A stretch of DNA of 20,234 nt from Casp-actino8 sp964563545. Lineage in GTDB: Bacteria > Actinomycetota > Acidimicrobiia > Acidimicrobiales > Ilumatobacteraceae. The notes beneath the pieces were generated by a model that was not told the DNA's origin, did not search any database, and saw only the letters and a program-made list of their open reading frames with translations. The stretch's first letter is position 1, and each line of letters opens with the position of its first letter. Shown here piece after piece: positions 1 through 6,631 of the stretch. The stretch covers positions 1 through 20,234 of the forward strand of contig CAZLXB010000034.1 in the NCBI GenBank assembly GCA_964563545.1. The letters run 5' to 3'. The position numbers and the translations under genes are program-made.

Positions 1-992
1 GAGACGGTCAGAATCGTTCCTGGAATTTCCGGTCGATCGGGATTCGTCTGCGTTCCGACGGATCGAATCATCATCTGGTTGCTCGTCGTCGAAGTCATCA
101 TCAACTCGAAATAGTCACCGACTGAAGCTTCGACGAAGAAGTTCAAGGCCACGAGATGGCGACTATTGGCTCCACTCGCCGTGATCACCACATCGGAATT
201 CGTCCACGGCACGTTGACTCCGTTCTTCCGCAGCCACACGCTCACGAGGTCGGTTCCGGCGTCACCTTTCTCGAGTTGCGAAGAGAACAAGATGTTGAAT
301 CGTCCCGGCACCGAGAAGGTGACCTCGGACCCATTCTCGATGGAGATGCCATTCGCGAAGTCGGTTGTGTTCAACGGAATCGACGTCGCCTGATATCGAG
401 GCAGAGAGACCGTCGTGGTGTCGTAGAAGGAACCGAATGCACCAAAGCCACCGGGTGGTCCTTGTTCGCCCCGCTCGCCGGGAGGCCCTGGTTCACCCGG
501 CGGGCCAGGCTCACCAGGTGGACCCGCAGAACCGGCGGGGCCTTCGGGTCCTGCTGGGCCAGGCTCACCCATTGGTCCAGACGGACCCATCGGACCTCGG
601 GGTCCGCGAGCGCCGCGCTCGCCGGGTAAGCCGTCGGCTCCTGTCAGTCCGGTAGCGCCAGTTGCGCCAGTCGGCCCACGTTCGCCGATGGGTCCCATTG
701 CACCCGTGGGTCCCGAGTCGCCCTTCTCGCCTGGGGCGCCATCCTCTCCGTCCCAGCCCCTTGGTCCTCTCGGCCCGGTTGCTCCTTGGTCGCCGCTCGG
801 CCCTTGCACACCTGGTGGCCCCGGCGATCCGGAAGGACCAGCCGCTGGTGGTCGATCGTCGACGAAAGCGGACAACGGTTCCGGTAACCACGAGGCGCTT
901 CCGAGCGCAATCGACACACCGGTCGAGACGAGGATCACGGTCGAGACCATGAGGCAACCGACAGTGACAGCCTTGTACCAATTGATCTTCAT
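1..992 (-). CDS. Collagen-like surface protein, 3' end missing (runs off left edge)
   Basis: The reading frame opens at an ATG at 992 and stays open to base 1, giving 330 codons with no stop, so the C-terminus is missing. Residues about 8-31 are hydrophobic (GCLMVSTVILVSTGVSIAL) and look like a signal anchor, placing the rest outside the cell. Glycine then occupies every third position from residue 52 to 187: 46 uninterrupted Gly-X-Y triplets, rich in Pro at X and in charged Glu/Arg/Lys/Asp, a composition typical of bacterial collagens that are stabilised without hydroxyproline. From about residue 190 a beta-rich globular domain follows (EVTFSVPGRFNILFSS, VALNFFVEASVGDYFELMM), resembling the C1q/TNF-like heads of bacterial collagen-like proteins such as BclA. 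It probably forms a stalked trimer on the cell surface. No clear Shine-Dalgarno motif precedes the ATG. The partner or ligand is unknown. Collagen identity is certain; function is not. Confidence 0.93.
   Translation of the reverse strand, partial: MKINWYKAVTVGCLMVSTVILVSTGVSIALGSASWLPEPLSAFVDDRPPAAGPSGSPGPPGVQGPSGDQGATGPRGPRGWDGEDGAPGEKGDSGPTGAMGPIGERGPTGATGATGLTGADGLPGERGARGPRGPMGPSGPMGEPGPAGPEGPAGSAGPPGEPGPPGEPGPPGERGEQGPPGGFGAFGSFYDTTTVSLPRYQATSIPLNTTDFANGISIENGSEVTFSVPGRFNILFSSQLEKGDAGTDLVSVWLRKNGVNVPWTNSDVVITASGANSRHLVALNFFVEASVGDYFELMMTSTTSNQMMIRSVGTQTNPDRPEIPGTILTV
403..837 (-). repeat. Gly-X-Y collagen repeat-coding tract
   Basis: This stretch encodes the 46 Gly-X-Y triplets, about residues 52-189 of the collagen-like protein. 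On the plus strand it reads as a Pro-rich false frame. The 9-nt codon-triplet periodicity is imperfect, with varied codons, so it is a diverged repeat rather than a recent tandem amplification. The stretch near 480-545 is the most uniform (PPGEPGPPGEPGPPGERGEQ). Confidence 0.85.
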
Positions 993-1119
993 CGGATTCA
1001 CTCGGCTCGAGAAACGGAGAGCGGGCAGTCCGTTCGCACGAGATGACGAGTATCCGTCCGGTTCACTCGAGTGCACCGGTACGCGCATCACTTTCGCGCC
1101 GACCGATAGCGACTCTCGG

Positions 1120-1192
1120 CGCCCCCGGCAGGGATCGAACCTGCGACCTGCGGTTTAGGAAACCGTTGCTCTATCCACTGAGCTACGGAGGC
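1120..1192 (-). tRNA. tRNA-Arg, anticodon CCU
   Basis: The reverse strand folds as a full cloverleaf. The acceptor pairs GCCTCCG with CGGGGGC (one T-G pair), and the discriminator is G. The D arm is GCTC/GAGC with loop AGTGGATA. The anticodon arm is ACGGT/ACCGC with loop TTCCTAA, giving anticodon CCU, which reads AGG. The variable loop is AGGTC, and the T arm is GCAGG-TTCGATC-CCTGC. The outermost anticodon-stem pair (27-43) is an A-C mismatch. CCA is not encoded: CCG follows the discriminator. It lies alone between the collagen-like gene and the YHYH lipoprotein gene, on the same strand as both. Confidence 0.96.
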
Positions 1193-1286
1193 CGGGATGG
1201 TGCGGAATTCGGTGCCGAACAGTCACCGCATGGCGCACCACCGGATATGAGGTTAGTGGAGGCTCATCGAGAGTCGGACGCTGCGT

Positions 1287-2246
1287 TTACGGGACCGGAG
1301 TCCCTCGGAAGCAACCCATGAAATACGGGAATTCGTGGGTGGCCGAGTAGTGATACATCTCCACTACACGACCATCGAGTTCGATCTTCGATGTCCGCCC
1401 ATGGCACTCGTCAAGATCGGCATTCGTGGGTAGGTCTCCGTTTGCATCGCGCTCCACGACGATCGGGAAACCGTCGCTGGCGAAGCCGACGACGGTCGAT
1501 GAACCCGTTGCCGCATTGCGAACACACGACGGGACGTCGTGGTAGTGATAGACGCTCGTCTGCTGTGGGTGGCCGTCGCACTTGTCCTGGGTCTCGTAGG
1601 CGACCGCATCACGGTTGCGTTCATCCAGTGACGCGAACAACGAAACACCATTCTTCAAAATGCCGATTCGTCCCTTCCCGAGACACGTCGGCTTCTCCGC
1701 CACGATCGGATCGACGGGAAGCCTGATGATCACGTCGTCGCCGGCGATTCGATTCGGGTTGCGGTCGAAGGAATAAGCGGGGTCGTTCGGATCGATCGGA
1801 AACTCTCCGGTGATCTCGTTCACTGGGAGCCCGTTGCTCGTGATCGTCCGCGTTCCTCCCTCGACGACCTCCGAATACATCGCCATCGGCCACGACACAT
1901 CACCCTGAACTGACACCTTCTTCGAGGGATCCCACGTGTCGGCTGATTCGTCGATCCACGGGCCGATCGCCTGCGCCCCTCCCCCATTGGGATTTCCCGC
2001 ATCACAGGCGAATAGCCCACCAATCACGGCCTCGATCAGGGAGACACGAGAAGTTCCGATCGGCAGCCGCGCGGTGTCAGCGGGCGGACCGACCCAGACG
2101 TTCACAACGGAGTCATCACTCACGGAGGAGTCATCACTCGCAATGGAGTCATCACTCGGGGCCGACACACCCGAGCCTCCTGATCCCCCACACGACGTGC
2201 TGGCCACGAGCGCACTGATCACCCCAATGACGAGTCGAAACTTCAT
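1287..2246 (-). CDS. YHYH-domain probable lipoprotein
   Basis: This encodes a 319-residue exported protein. The start is the ATG at 2246, because it gives a signal sequence (MKFRLVIGVISALVASTSC) and has GGAGAT six bases upstream; an open frame continues 40 codons further but looks non-coding. Cys19 is followed by a Gly/Ser/Asp linker, suggesting lipid anchoring, although the -3 residue is Ser rather than the usual Leu or Val. The linker has three SDDS units. The C-terminal half carries YHYH at 233-236, DGFPI at 258-262, LDECHG at 278-283 and a YHYSATHEFPYFMGCFRG block at 298-315, the pattern of the YHYH protein family. The His and Cys residues suggest metal binding or a disulfide-stabilised fold, but the family's biochemical role is not firmly known. 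It is divergent from the membrane histidine kinase gene, with 177 bp between them. Confidence 0.9.
   Translation of the reverse strand: MKFRLVIGVISALVASTSCGGSGGSGVSAPSDDSIASDDSSVSDDSVVNVWVGPPADTARLPIGTSRVSLIEAVIGGLFACDAGNPNGGGAQAIGPWIDESADTWDPSKKVSVQGDVSWPMAMYSEVVEGGTRTITSNGLPVNEITGEFPIDPNDPAYSFDRNPNRIAGDDVIIRLPVDPIVAEKPTCLGKGRIGILKNGVSLFASLDERNRDAVAYETQDKCDGHPQQTSVYHYHDVPSCVRNAATGSSTVVGFASDGFPIVVERDANGDLPTNADLDECHGRTSKIELDGRVVEMYHYSATHEFPYFMGCFRGTPVP
2109..2157. repeat. Three copies of a 13-bp repeat with 18-bp period
   Basis: GGAGTCATCACTC occurs at 2109-2121, 2127-2139 and 2145-2157. On the minus strand the copies encode the SDDS units of the lipoprotein linker (about residues 31-46). Exact conservation at DNA level with an 18-bp period points to recent tandem duplication, a site prone to in-frame length change. 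Confidence 0.85.
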
Positions 2247-2423
2247 GGAAATCTCCGATCGAATGGAGGGGTCGCCTGCTCGATGGAACCGAGAAGCTTC
2301 CAGGCGGAAACGGCCCAAGGACATCTGTCCCGTTGTCGTCGAATATACCTCGGGACCTTCGACCACCTACCTAGGGTCATCGGCACGTCGCGAAAGACGT
2401 CAACCAAGTGGAGGTAGCCACAC
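2247..2423. promoter_or_regulatory. Divergent promoter region between lipoprotein and histidine kinase genes
   Basis: These 177 bp separate two divergently transcribed genes and must hold promoters for both. On the plus strand a TAGGGT hexamer at 2372-2377, 46 bp before the kinase ATG, fits the loose actinobacterial TANNNT -10 pattern, but I see no good -35 partner. On the minus strand an AT-rich TATATT lies near 2341-2346. The kinase has a clear GGAGG at 2410-2414. Promoter assignments are guesses. Confidence 0.35.
2251..2256 (-). promoter_or_regulatory. Ribosome binding site of the YHYH lipoprotein gene
   Basis: GGAGAT on the minus strand lies a few bases before the ATG at 2246. It decides the start against the upstream open frame, which has no comparable site. 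Confidence 0.65.
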
Positions 2424-4394
2424 ATGCTCACGAAGGTCGTGATGTTGTTGGTCATTCTGGTCGGCACCTTCAACGCTGCCCTCATCATGGTTCTCCGCCG
2501 ATCTGCGGTCGGGTTCCAGCGCGCCGTCTACTTTCATCTCTCGCTCAGCAACCTCGCCATCGTCGCCCAGTCGGCGATGTTGTTGAGTGGCTTTCCACAC
2601 GAATTGAGCCCCCACCGGATCTTCGTCGAACTATCCGTCTTCGCTTGGTCCATCACGTCGGTCGTGGGCATGAGTTACGCCCTCGCGCACCGACCGAGTT
2701 CGTCCTCATTGAGTCGGATCCTCGACATCGTGATCGCCTGCCTCGGCGTTTTCGTCCTGATCTGGACCACCGCAGTGAGCGCGACGTTTTCCTCGTCGAA
2801 TTTCGGTACCGAACACACGATCATCATCTTGGCCAGTTACTTCTCGATCGCCGCCTGTACCGGTCTGTCTTTGACACTCTCGCGTGTCTCGTCCGCTCAG
2901 GGACGACCACGGATGATCGCCAACATCGCGGCCTCCATCCTCATCGCATTCTCACAAACTCTTCTGCTGTTGAACCTTCACAGCGTCCACACCATTCCGA
3001 CCGGCCTGATCTACCTCATGACCCTCACTGGCTTTCTGGTCTTCGGCATCACCCACTCCCCCCAGTTCAGGAAATTCACGCTCCGCTTCCCGACCAAGCT
3101 CCTTCACGAATCGATGGGATTCGTCTTGTACATCCCGATTCTCGCCTTTCCGGTGGTCGCGGTATTCATCGACCGCGGCGATCCAGTACTGACCTTTCGG
3201 AATCTTCTCCTCTCCATACTCGTCATCCTCCTCATCGCCCGGATCCGACTCTTCGAGGCGGTCGCCCATCGGCGACGCGAAGCTCTCGAACGGCGCATCC
3301 AGCAGAGAACGAGTGAACTTGCCGCTGCCCACGAACTCCTCCTACAAATCATGGACGTTGCCGAAGACGGCATGATCGCCATCGATGGTGGCAATCAGCC
3401 GCTCCTTCTCAATCGTTCGGCGCGGATGATTCTTCAACTCACCGGAACTCCATCCACCGATCAGACCGTCGACGACCCGGTCCGCATCGACGAGAATCCG
3501 ATTCTCGAGATCTTCGACGCCGCTCGCGAGAGCCAGGAACTCGGTCGACGAGTCCAGCGCGAAATCCTCATCGCCGGGCGATCCCGCCACCTCGAGATTC
3601 TCGTGCGCCGGATCAACGACTCGAGCGAGCGATTGGTCGCCGTCTTTCGTGATGTCACCGATGACATCTCGCTTCTTCAGAAGAAGAGTCGCTTCATCTC
3701 GATGGTGAGCCACGAGATCCGCACCCCACTCACCTCCCTGTCCGGATCCCTCTCCCTCGTGCGATCAGGGGCCCTCGGCGAGATACCTTCCGACGCCGGA
3801 CGCATGATCGACATCGCGTCATCGAGCACCGAGAGACTCGTCCGTCTCGTGAACGACGTGCTCATCTTCAACCGACTCGAGGCCGAGCGCACCTCGATCA
3901 ATTTCCATCCCACCAACGCACATTCCGTCATCCAAGAGGCCATCGATGCCATGCAGCCTCTCGCCAACTCGAAGTGTCAGGTGGTCGAGGGCTTCGGTGG
4001 CCTCGATGAAATCCACCTCGACCGGGACCGGATACACCAAGTTCTGATCAATTTGATCCAGAACGCACTCAAGTTCTCTCCCTCCATCTCGAAGGTCATC
4101 GTGAGCGCTCGCATCGTCGACGACGAGATCGAGTTCGAGGTCGCCGACGAAGGTCGGGGCATCCCCGATGCGAGCATCGAGTCGATCTTCGAACCCTTCT
4201 ACCAAGTCGACGGCTCCGACTCACGGGTGCACTCGGGCACCGGACTCGGTCTCGCGATCTGCCGCGGCATCGTCGAACTCCACGGGGGTCGGATCTGGGC
4301 CGAGAACCGAATTCCACGCGGAACATCGGTGAAGTTCCGCATCCCTCGTGGCGAGTGCATCTCACCTCCGATGCTCGAAATGGTCGCGTCATGA
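2424..4394 (+). CDS. Multi-pass membrane sensor histidine kinase with PAS domain
   Basis: This 656-residue sensor kinase autophosphorylates on His and passes the phosphate to receiver domains. Residues 1-275 contain roughly eight or nine hydrophobic segments (near 3-25, 33-55, 66-87, 99-121, 132-153, 164-185, 190-209, 229-250 and 258-275), resembling the 7TM-type sensor modules. A charged helix at 277-305 (ALERRIQQRTSELAAAHELL) leads to a PAS-like domain at about 305-415. The dimerisation and phosphotransfer domain follows, with H-box SHEIRTPLTSL and His430 as acceptor. The HATPase_c domain has the N-box NLIQNALKFSP (Asn547), DEGRGIP at 575-581 and GTGLGLAI at 605-612. All catalytic motifs are intact. 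The start is supported by GGAGG at 2410-2414. The stop overlaps the receiver gene start as ATGA. The signal sensed is unknown. Confidence 0.95.
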   Translation: MLTKVVMLLVILVGTFNAALIMVLRRSAVGFQRAVYFHLSLSNLAIVAQSAMLLSGFPHELSPHRIFVELSVFAWSITSVVGMSYALAHRPSSSSLSRILDIVIACLGVFVLIWTTAVSATFSSSNFGTEHTIIILASYFSIAACTGLSLTLSRVSSAQGRPRMIANIAASILIAFSQTLLLLNLHSVHTIPTGLIYLMTLTGFLVFGITHSPQFRKFTLRFPTKLLHESMGFVLYIPILAFPVVAVFIDRGDPVLTFRNLLLSILVILLIARIRLFEAVAHRRREALERRIQQRTSELAAAHELLLQIMDVAEDGMIAIDGGNQPLLLNRSARMILQLTGTPSTDQTVDDPVRIDENPILEIFDAARESQELGRRVQREILIAGRSRHLEILVRRINDSSERLVAVFRDVTDDISLLQKKSRFISMVSHEIRTPLTSLSGSLSLVRSGALGEIPSDAGRMIDIASSSTERLVRLVNDVLIFNRLEAERTSINFHPTNAHSVIQEAIDAMQPLANSKCQVVEGFGGLDEIHLDRDRIHQVLINLIQNALKFSPSISKVIVSARIVDDEIEFEVADEGRGIPDASIESIFEPFYQVDGSDSRVHSGTGLGLAICRGIVELHGGRIWAENRIPRGTSVKFRIPRGECISPPMLEMVAS

Positions 4395-4780
4395 CCCCCC
4401 AAAGCCGCGGGCGAATCTTGATCGTCGACGACGATGCCGCCATTCGGACGGTCACCGAGACGACCCTCGACCTCCTCGGTCGACTGCCCGTCCTCTCCGT
4501 GGCGAGCGGGCAAGACGCCATCGAGCGGTGCCGTCAAGAAACCTTCGATCTCATCCTGATCGACGTGATGATGCCCGACCTCGACGGCCCAGCGACGATC
4601 CGATCACTCCGTCATCACGACCTTCTCGGAGACACCCCGTTCGCCTTTCTCACCGCCAAAGTTCACGGCGAGGCCCGCGAGTCGCTTCTCGCCCTCGGGG
4701 CCGCCGAGGTGATCGCCAAACCGTTCGATCCGGCCGCACTCGTGGAGACGGTTCGCTCCCTGACCGAGAATCTGCGATGA
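4391..4780 (+). CDS. Stand-alone receiver-domain response regulator
   Basis: This 129-residue protein is a single CheY-like receiver with no output domain. The acidic cluster is Asp13-Asp14-Asp15 (ILIVDDDAA), the phosphoacceptor is Asp58 in LILIDVMMPDLDG, and Thr88 and Lys110 (VIAKPF) complete the active site. The start is set at the ATG at 4391, overlapping the kinase stop as ATGA; an in-frame ATG at 4355 would add 12 residues inside the kinase gene and is less likely. Its own stop overlaps the Hpt gene start in the same way. As a receiver without output between a kinase and an Hpt protein, it most likely acts as the intermediate phosphate carrier (His to Asp to His) or as a phosphate sink. 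Confidence 0.93.
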   Translation: MTPQSRGRILIVDDDAAIRTVTETTLDLLGRLPVLSVASGQDAIERCRQETFDLILIDVMMPDLDGPATIRSLRHHDLLGDTPFAFLTAKVHGEARESLLALGAAEVIAKPFDPAALVETVRSLTENLR

Positions 4781-5082
4781 CCGAAGCCGCACACACGACC
4801 GATCTCGGTGGACCATTCGACGCATTGCGTCGATCACTCGCCTCCGAGGCCTCCGAATTGTCGGCTCTGATCGAGGACATCATCGCGCCGACCGCCGAGA
4901 TTCGCACTGCTGCTCATGTGTCGGTACATCGTCTGGCGGGCGGACTCGGCTTCTTCGGTCTCCAGAATGAGGGGAATCTCGCCCGAGTCATCGACGAGAG
5001 ACTCTCGGCCGACGCCGAACTCTGGCCGATCAACGATCTTCTCGAACTCCTCCTATCGATCGAACGATCTCTGCAGCCGTAG
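4777..5082 (+). CDS. Small Hpt-domain phosphotransfer protein
   Basis: This is a 101-residue, mostly helical protein. VSVHRLAGGLGFFGL matches the Hpt motif H-x-L-x-G-x-x-x-x-x-G, with His51 as the expected phosphorylated residue (the usual Lys after x-L is Ala here). Its length fits a stand-alone Hpt four-helix bundle. It starts at the ATG at 4777, which overlaps the receiver gene stop (ATGA), so the two are probably translationally coupled. In a phosphorelay it would take phosphate from the receiver and hand it to a final response regulator; the nearest candidate is the LuxR-type regulator encoded convergently to the right. Its last 53 nt overlap the 3' end of the ANTAR gene on the other strand. 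Confidence 0.82.
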   Translation: MTEAAHTTDLGGPFDALRRSLASEASELSALIEDIIAPTAEIRTAAHVSVHRLAGGLGFFGLQNEGNLARVIDERLSADAELWPINDLLELLLSIERSLQP

Positions 5083-5686
5083 TCGACAGCGGTGCACCGG
5101 TCGCGCGTGCCGATCGCCTGAGTCGCACGAAGGCCTCGGTCGGGTCGACCACCCATCGTTCGGCCAGGACTCCCTTGGCCTGCTCGATCACCACCCGTGA
5201 GTCGAGGGCGTTCGTGAGACGAGCGACGTCGGTCCGCAGTCGGATCAGATCGTCATCAGAGCGCCATTTCGCGAGGGTCACTCGCGCGACCTGATGAGCG
5301 AGCCGTGATGTCGAGATTCCGGTGGTCGTATCGCCGTCGCCCACCAATGCGACCGTGAGCGATCCCGTCGAGTCGTTCACCCGGAAGCACGTGGCCTCGA
5401 ATCGATGGGGCAGAGCCGCGACGCGTCGCCCACCCGAGGCGTGCACGACCGCTACGTCATCGGCCAACAGCGGCTCCCAAATCGATCGAAAGACAGCATG
5501 GTCGTCGGCCACCGAAGTCGCCCTGACCGTTCGTTGACCGGCATCGACCATGAGATGCACCATGGGCACCGAGAGGGACTCCCGCATGAAATCGGACGCG
5601 ATATGCGCCCGCTCGAGGTCCGATGCCGGTCGATCGGCCTCGAGCATGTCGGCGAGAGACGCCGCAATTCGCTCGGCGCTCGTCAC
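5030..5686 (-). CDS. ANTAR-domain regulator with a GAF-like N-terminal region
   Basis: This 218-residue protein has a C-terminal ANTAR domain at about 148-208: RTDVARLTNALDSRVVIEQ, then AKGVLAERWVVDPTEAFVRL. That has the helical pattern and the conserved Ala, Arg and Gly of the family (IEQAKG, AFVRLR). ANTAR proteins bind paired hairpins in nascent RNA and prevent termination. The N-terminal 140 residues look like a diverged GAF-type sensor; I see no receiver acidic triad, so it is not an obvious phosphorylation target. It starts with GTG at 5686, overlapping the stop of the upstream LuxR-type gene as GTGA, so the two are coupled. The 3' end overlaps the convergent Hpt gene by 53 nt. The RNA targets are not known. 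Confidence 0.88.
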   Translation of the reverse strand: MTSAERIAASLADMLEADRPASDLERAHIASDFMRESLSVPMVHLMVDAGQRTVRATSVADDHAVFRSIWEPLLADDVAVVHASGGRRVAALPHRFEATCFRVNDSTGSLTVALVGDGDTTTGISTSRLAHQVARVTLAKWRSDDDLIRLRTDVARLTNALDSRVVIEQAKGVLAERWVVDPTEAFVRLRRSARATGAPLSTTAAEIVRSIGGVREDR

Positions 5687-6327
5687 TTGACGAAACGGTG
5701 TCCGACGTCGTCGAACTCGGCCATCATCAGAGCCAACTGGGTACGGTTTTCGCGACCGAGGTTGGTGAGCAATCGACTCACCCGGTTCCGGACCGTCTGC
5801 GGGCTCAGGTACACGCGAGCGGCGATCTCACGGTCGGTCATCCCCTGACCGATGAGCGACATGATCTCACGATCGACGTCACCCAATTGCAGCAGTTGGG
5901 CCATTCCCCGCTCCTCCATACGACGACGCGCCGCACGAACGGCATCGGTGGTGACGAATCGACGGCCGGCTACGACATCGCGCATCACTCTCATCAGCTC
6001 GTCGATGCCCGCCATCTTGTCGACGACAGCGACCACTCCCAATTCGGCCGCTTCGATGAGCAATTCATCGGTGGCGAATGCGGTCAGGATGATCACTTTG
6101 ACATCCGGGCGATTCCCTTGGATCCAGCGGACCAACTCGAGACCGTCTTCTTCGGCCAACCGTACGTCGACGACGGCGATCGAACCGTCCCCCGATTCGA
6201 GTACCGATACGGCCGCCGAGGCATCGGGCACGACGCCAACGAGCGACATCTCGGGTTCGCTCTCCAGAACCGTTCGCATCCCCTCTCGGATCAATTGATG
6301 ATCGTCACAGATCAGGATCTCCACCAT
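5683..6327 (-). CDS. NarL/FixJ-type response regulator (receiver plus LuxR HTH)
   Basis: This encodes a 214-residue DNA-binding response regulator. The receiver has Asp8-Asp9 (ILICDDHQL), phosphoacceptor Asp54 (IAVVDVRLAEEDG), Thr (IILTAFAT) and Lys (VVDKMAG). The C-terminal LuxR-type helix-turn-helix is DVDREIMSLIGQGMTDREIA followed by ARVYLSPQTVRNRVSRLL, a standard NarL arrangement. The start is the ATG at 6327 with an excellent GGAGGG eight bases upstream; the frame stays open 98 codons further, but that extension has no domain character. It is the first gene of a two-gene unit with the ANTAR gene. It faces the 311-bp control region and the LPXTG operon, so it is the natural candidate to control that operon and itself. 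No kinase gene is directly linked on its strand. Confidence 0.94.
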   Translation of the reverse strand: MVEILICDDHQLIREGMRTVLESEPEMSLVGVVPDASAAVSVLESGDGSIAVVDVRLAEEDGLELVRWIQGNRPDVKVIILTAFATDELLIEAAELGVVAVVDKMAGIDELMRVMRDVVAGRRFVTTDAVRAARRRMEERGMAQLLQLGDVDREIMSLIGQGMTDREIAARVYLSPQTVRNRVSRLLTNLGRENRTQLALMMAEFDDVGHRFVK

Positions 6328-6335
6328 TACTCGTT

Positions 6336-6341
6336 CCCTCC
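6336..6341 (-). promoter_or_regulatory. Ribosome binding site of the LuxR-type regulator gene
   Basis: GGAGGG on the minus strand sits eight bases before the ATG at 6327 and fixes that start rather than the longer open frame. Confidence 0.75.
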
Positions 6342-6371
6342 ACTCGAGGCCTACGCCTCTCCAGTTCTCGA

Positions 6372-6389
6372 TTCCGGCAATCGCCGGAA
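6372..6389. repeat. Perfect inverted repeat, candidate operator
   Basis: TTCCGGCAATCGCCGGAA: 7-bp arms TTCCGGC and GCCGGAA around AATC, 45 bp upstream of the LuxR-type gene start. The half-site TCCGGCAAT recurs at 6399-6407. Size and symmetry fit a dimeric regulator site, plausibly of the adjacent NarL-type protein. Binding is inferred. Confidence 0.45.
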
Positions 6390-6592
6390 GTTGGATTATC
6401 CGGCAATTCGTCACGAGCGTCGCCGAACAAATGTCCCGACATCGAGACACCGGTATCGCCGTACTCCGTAGGTCGATTCCGGCCCTCGGCGACATCCGTA
6501 CAGTCACTCGCCCCCGAAGCATCGTTACGGTCGGGCGTGCGATCACCAATCGACGCAGTGGCCCCGGACGACGGCCGTGAACTTTCGAAGAA

Positions 6593-6615
6593 TCGACTCC
6601 CGGATTCCGAGTCGA
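6593..6615 (+). promoter_or_regulatory. Leader hairpin before the LPXTG gene
   Basis: The arms TCGACTC (6593-6599) and GAGTCGA (6609-6615) pair perfectly around a 9-nt loop. The hairpin ends 11 nt before the AGGAG ribosome binding site at 6627-6631. It would lie in the 5' untranslated RNA of the surface-protein operon, where it could affect translation or be bound by a protein. It has no U-tract, so it is not a classical terminator. Confidence 0.4.
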
Positions 6616-6626
6616 CTCCACCCCTC

Positions 6627-6631
6627 AGGAG
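6627..6631 (+). promoter_or_regulatory. Ribosome binding site of the LPXTG gene
   Basis: AGGAG lies seven bases before the ATG at 6639 and selects it over an in-frame ATG at 6537, which would put 34 extra residues before the signal peptide. Confidence 0.7.

Noticed and set aside
688..1158. Plus-strand Pro/Ser-rich open frame
   Set aside because: It is the complement of the Gly-X-Y collagen frame on the minus strand and runs through the tRNA; no start signal.
1120..1192. tRNA gene as an attachment site of an integrated element
   Set aside because: No integrase, no duplicated 3' end in the window and no change in gene style on either side.
2109..2157. Three evenly spaced repeats as a CRISPR or iteron array
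   Set aside because: Units are 13 bp with 5-bp spacing, lie in frame within a gene and encode its Ser/Asp linker.
5623..6471. 282-codon plus-strand open frame
   Set aside because: Antisense to the NarL-type regulator, which has intact receiver and HTH motifs and a strong ribosome binding site.
6593..6615. Leader hairpin as a canonical ANTAR target
   Set aside because: Known targets are paired hairpins with hexanucleotide loops; this is a single hairpin with a 9-nt loop.
6593..6615. Leader hairpin as an intrinsic terminator
   Set aside because: No following U-tract and only a moderately GC-rich stem.
6328..6621. 98-residue N-terminal extension of the LuxR-type regulator
   Set aside because: The receiver begins right after the ATG at 6327, which has GGAGGG upstream; the extension has no domain character and lies in the control region.
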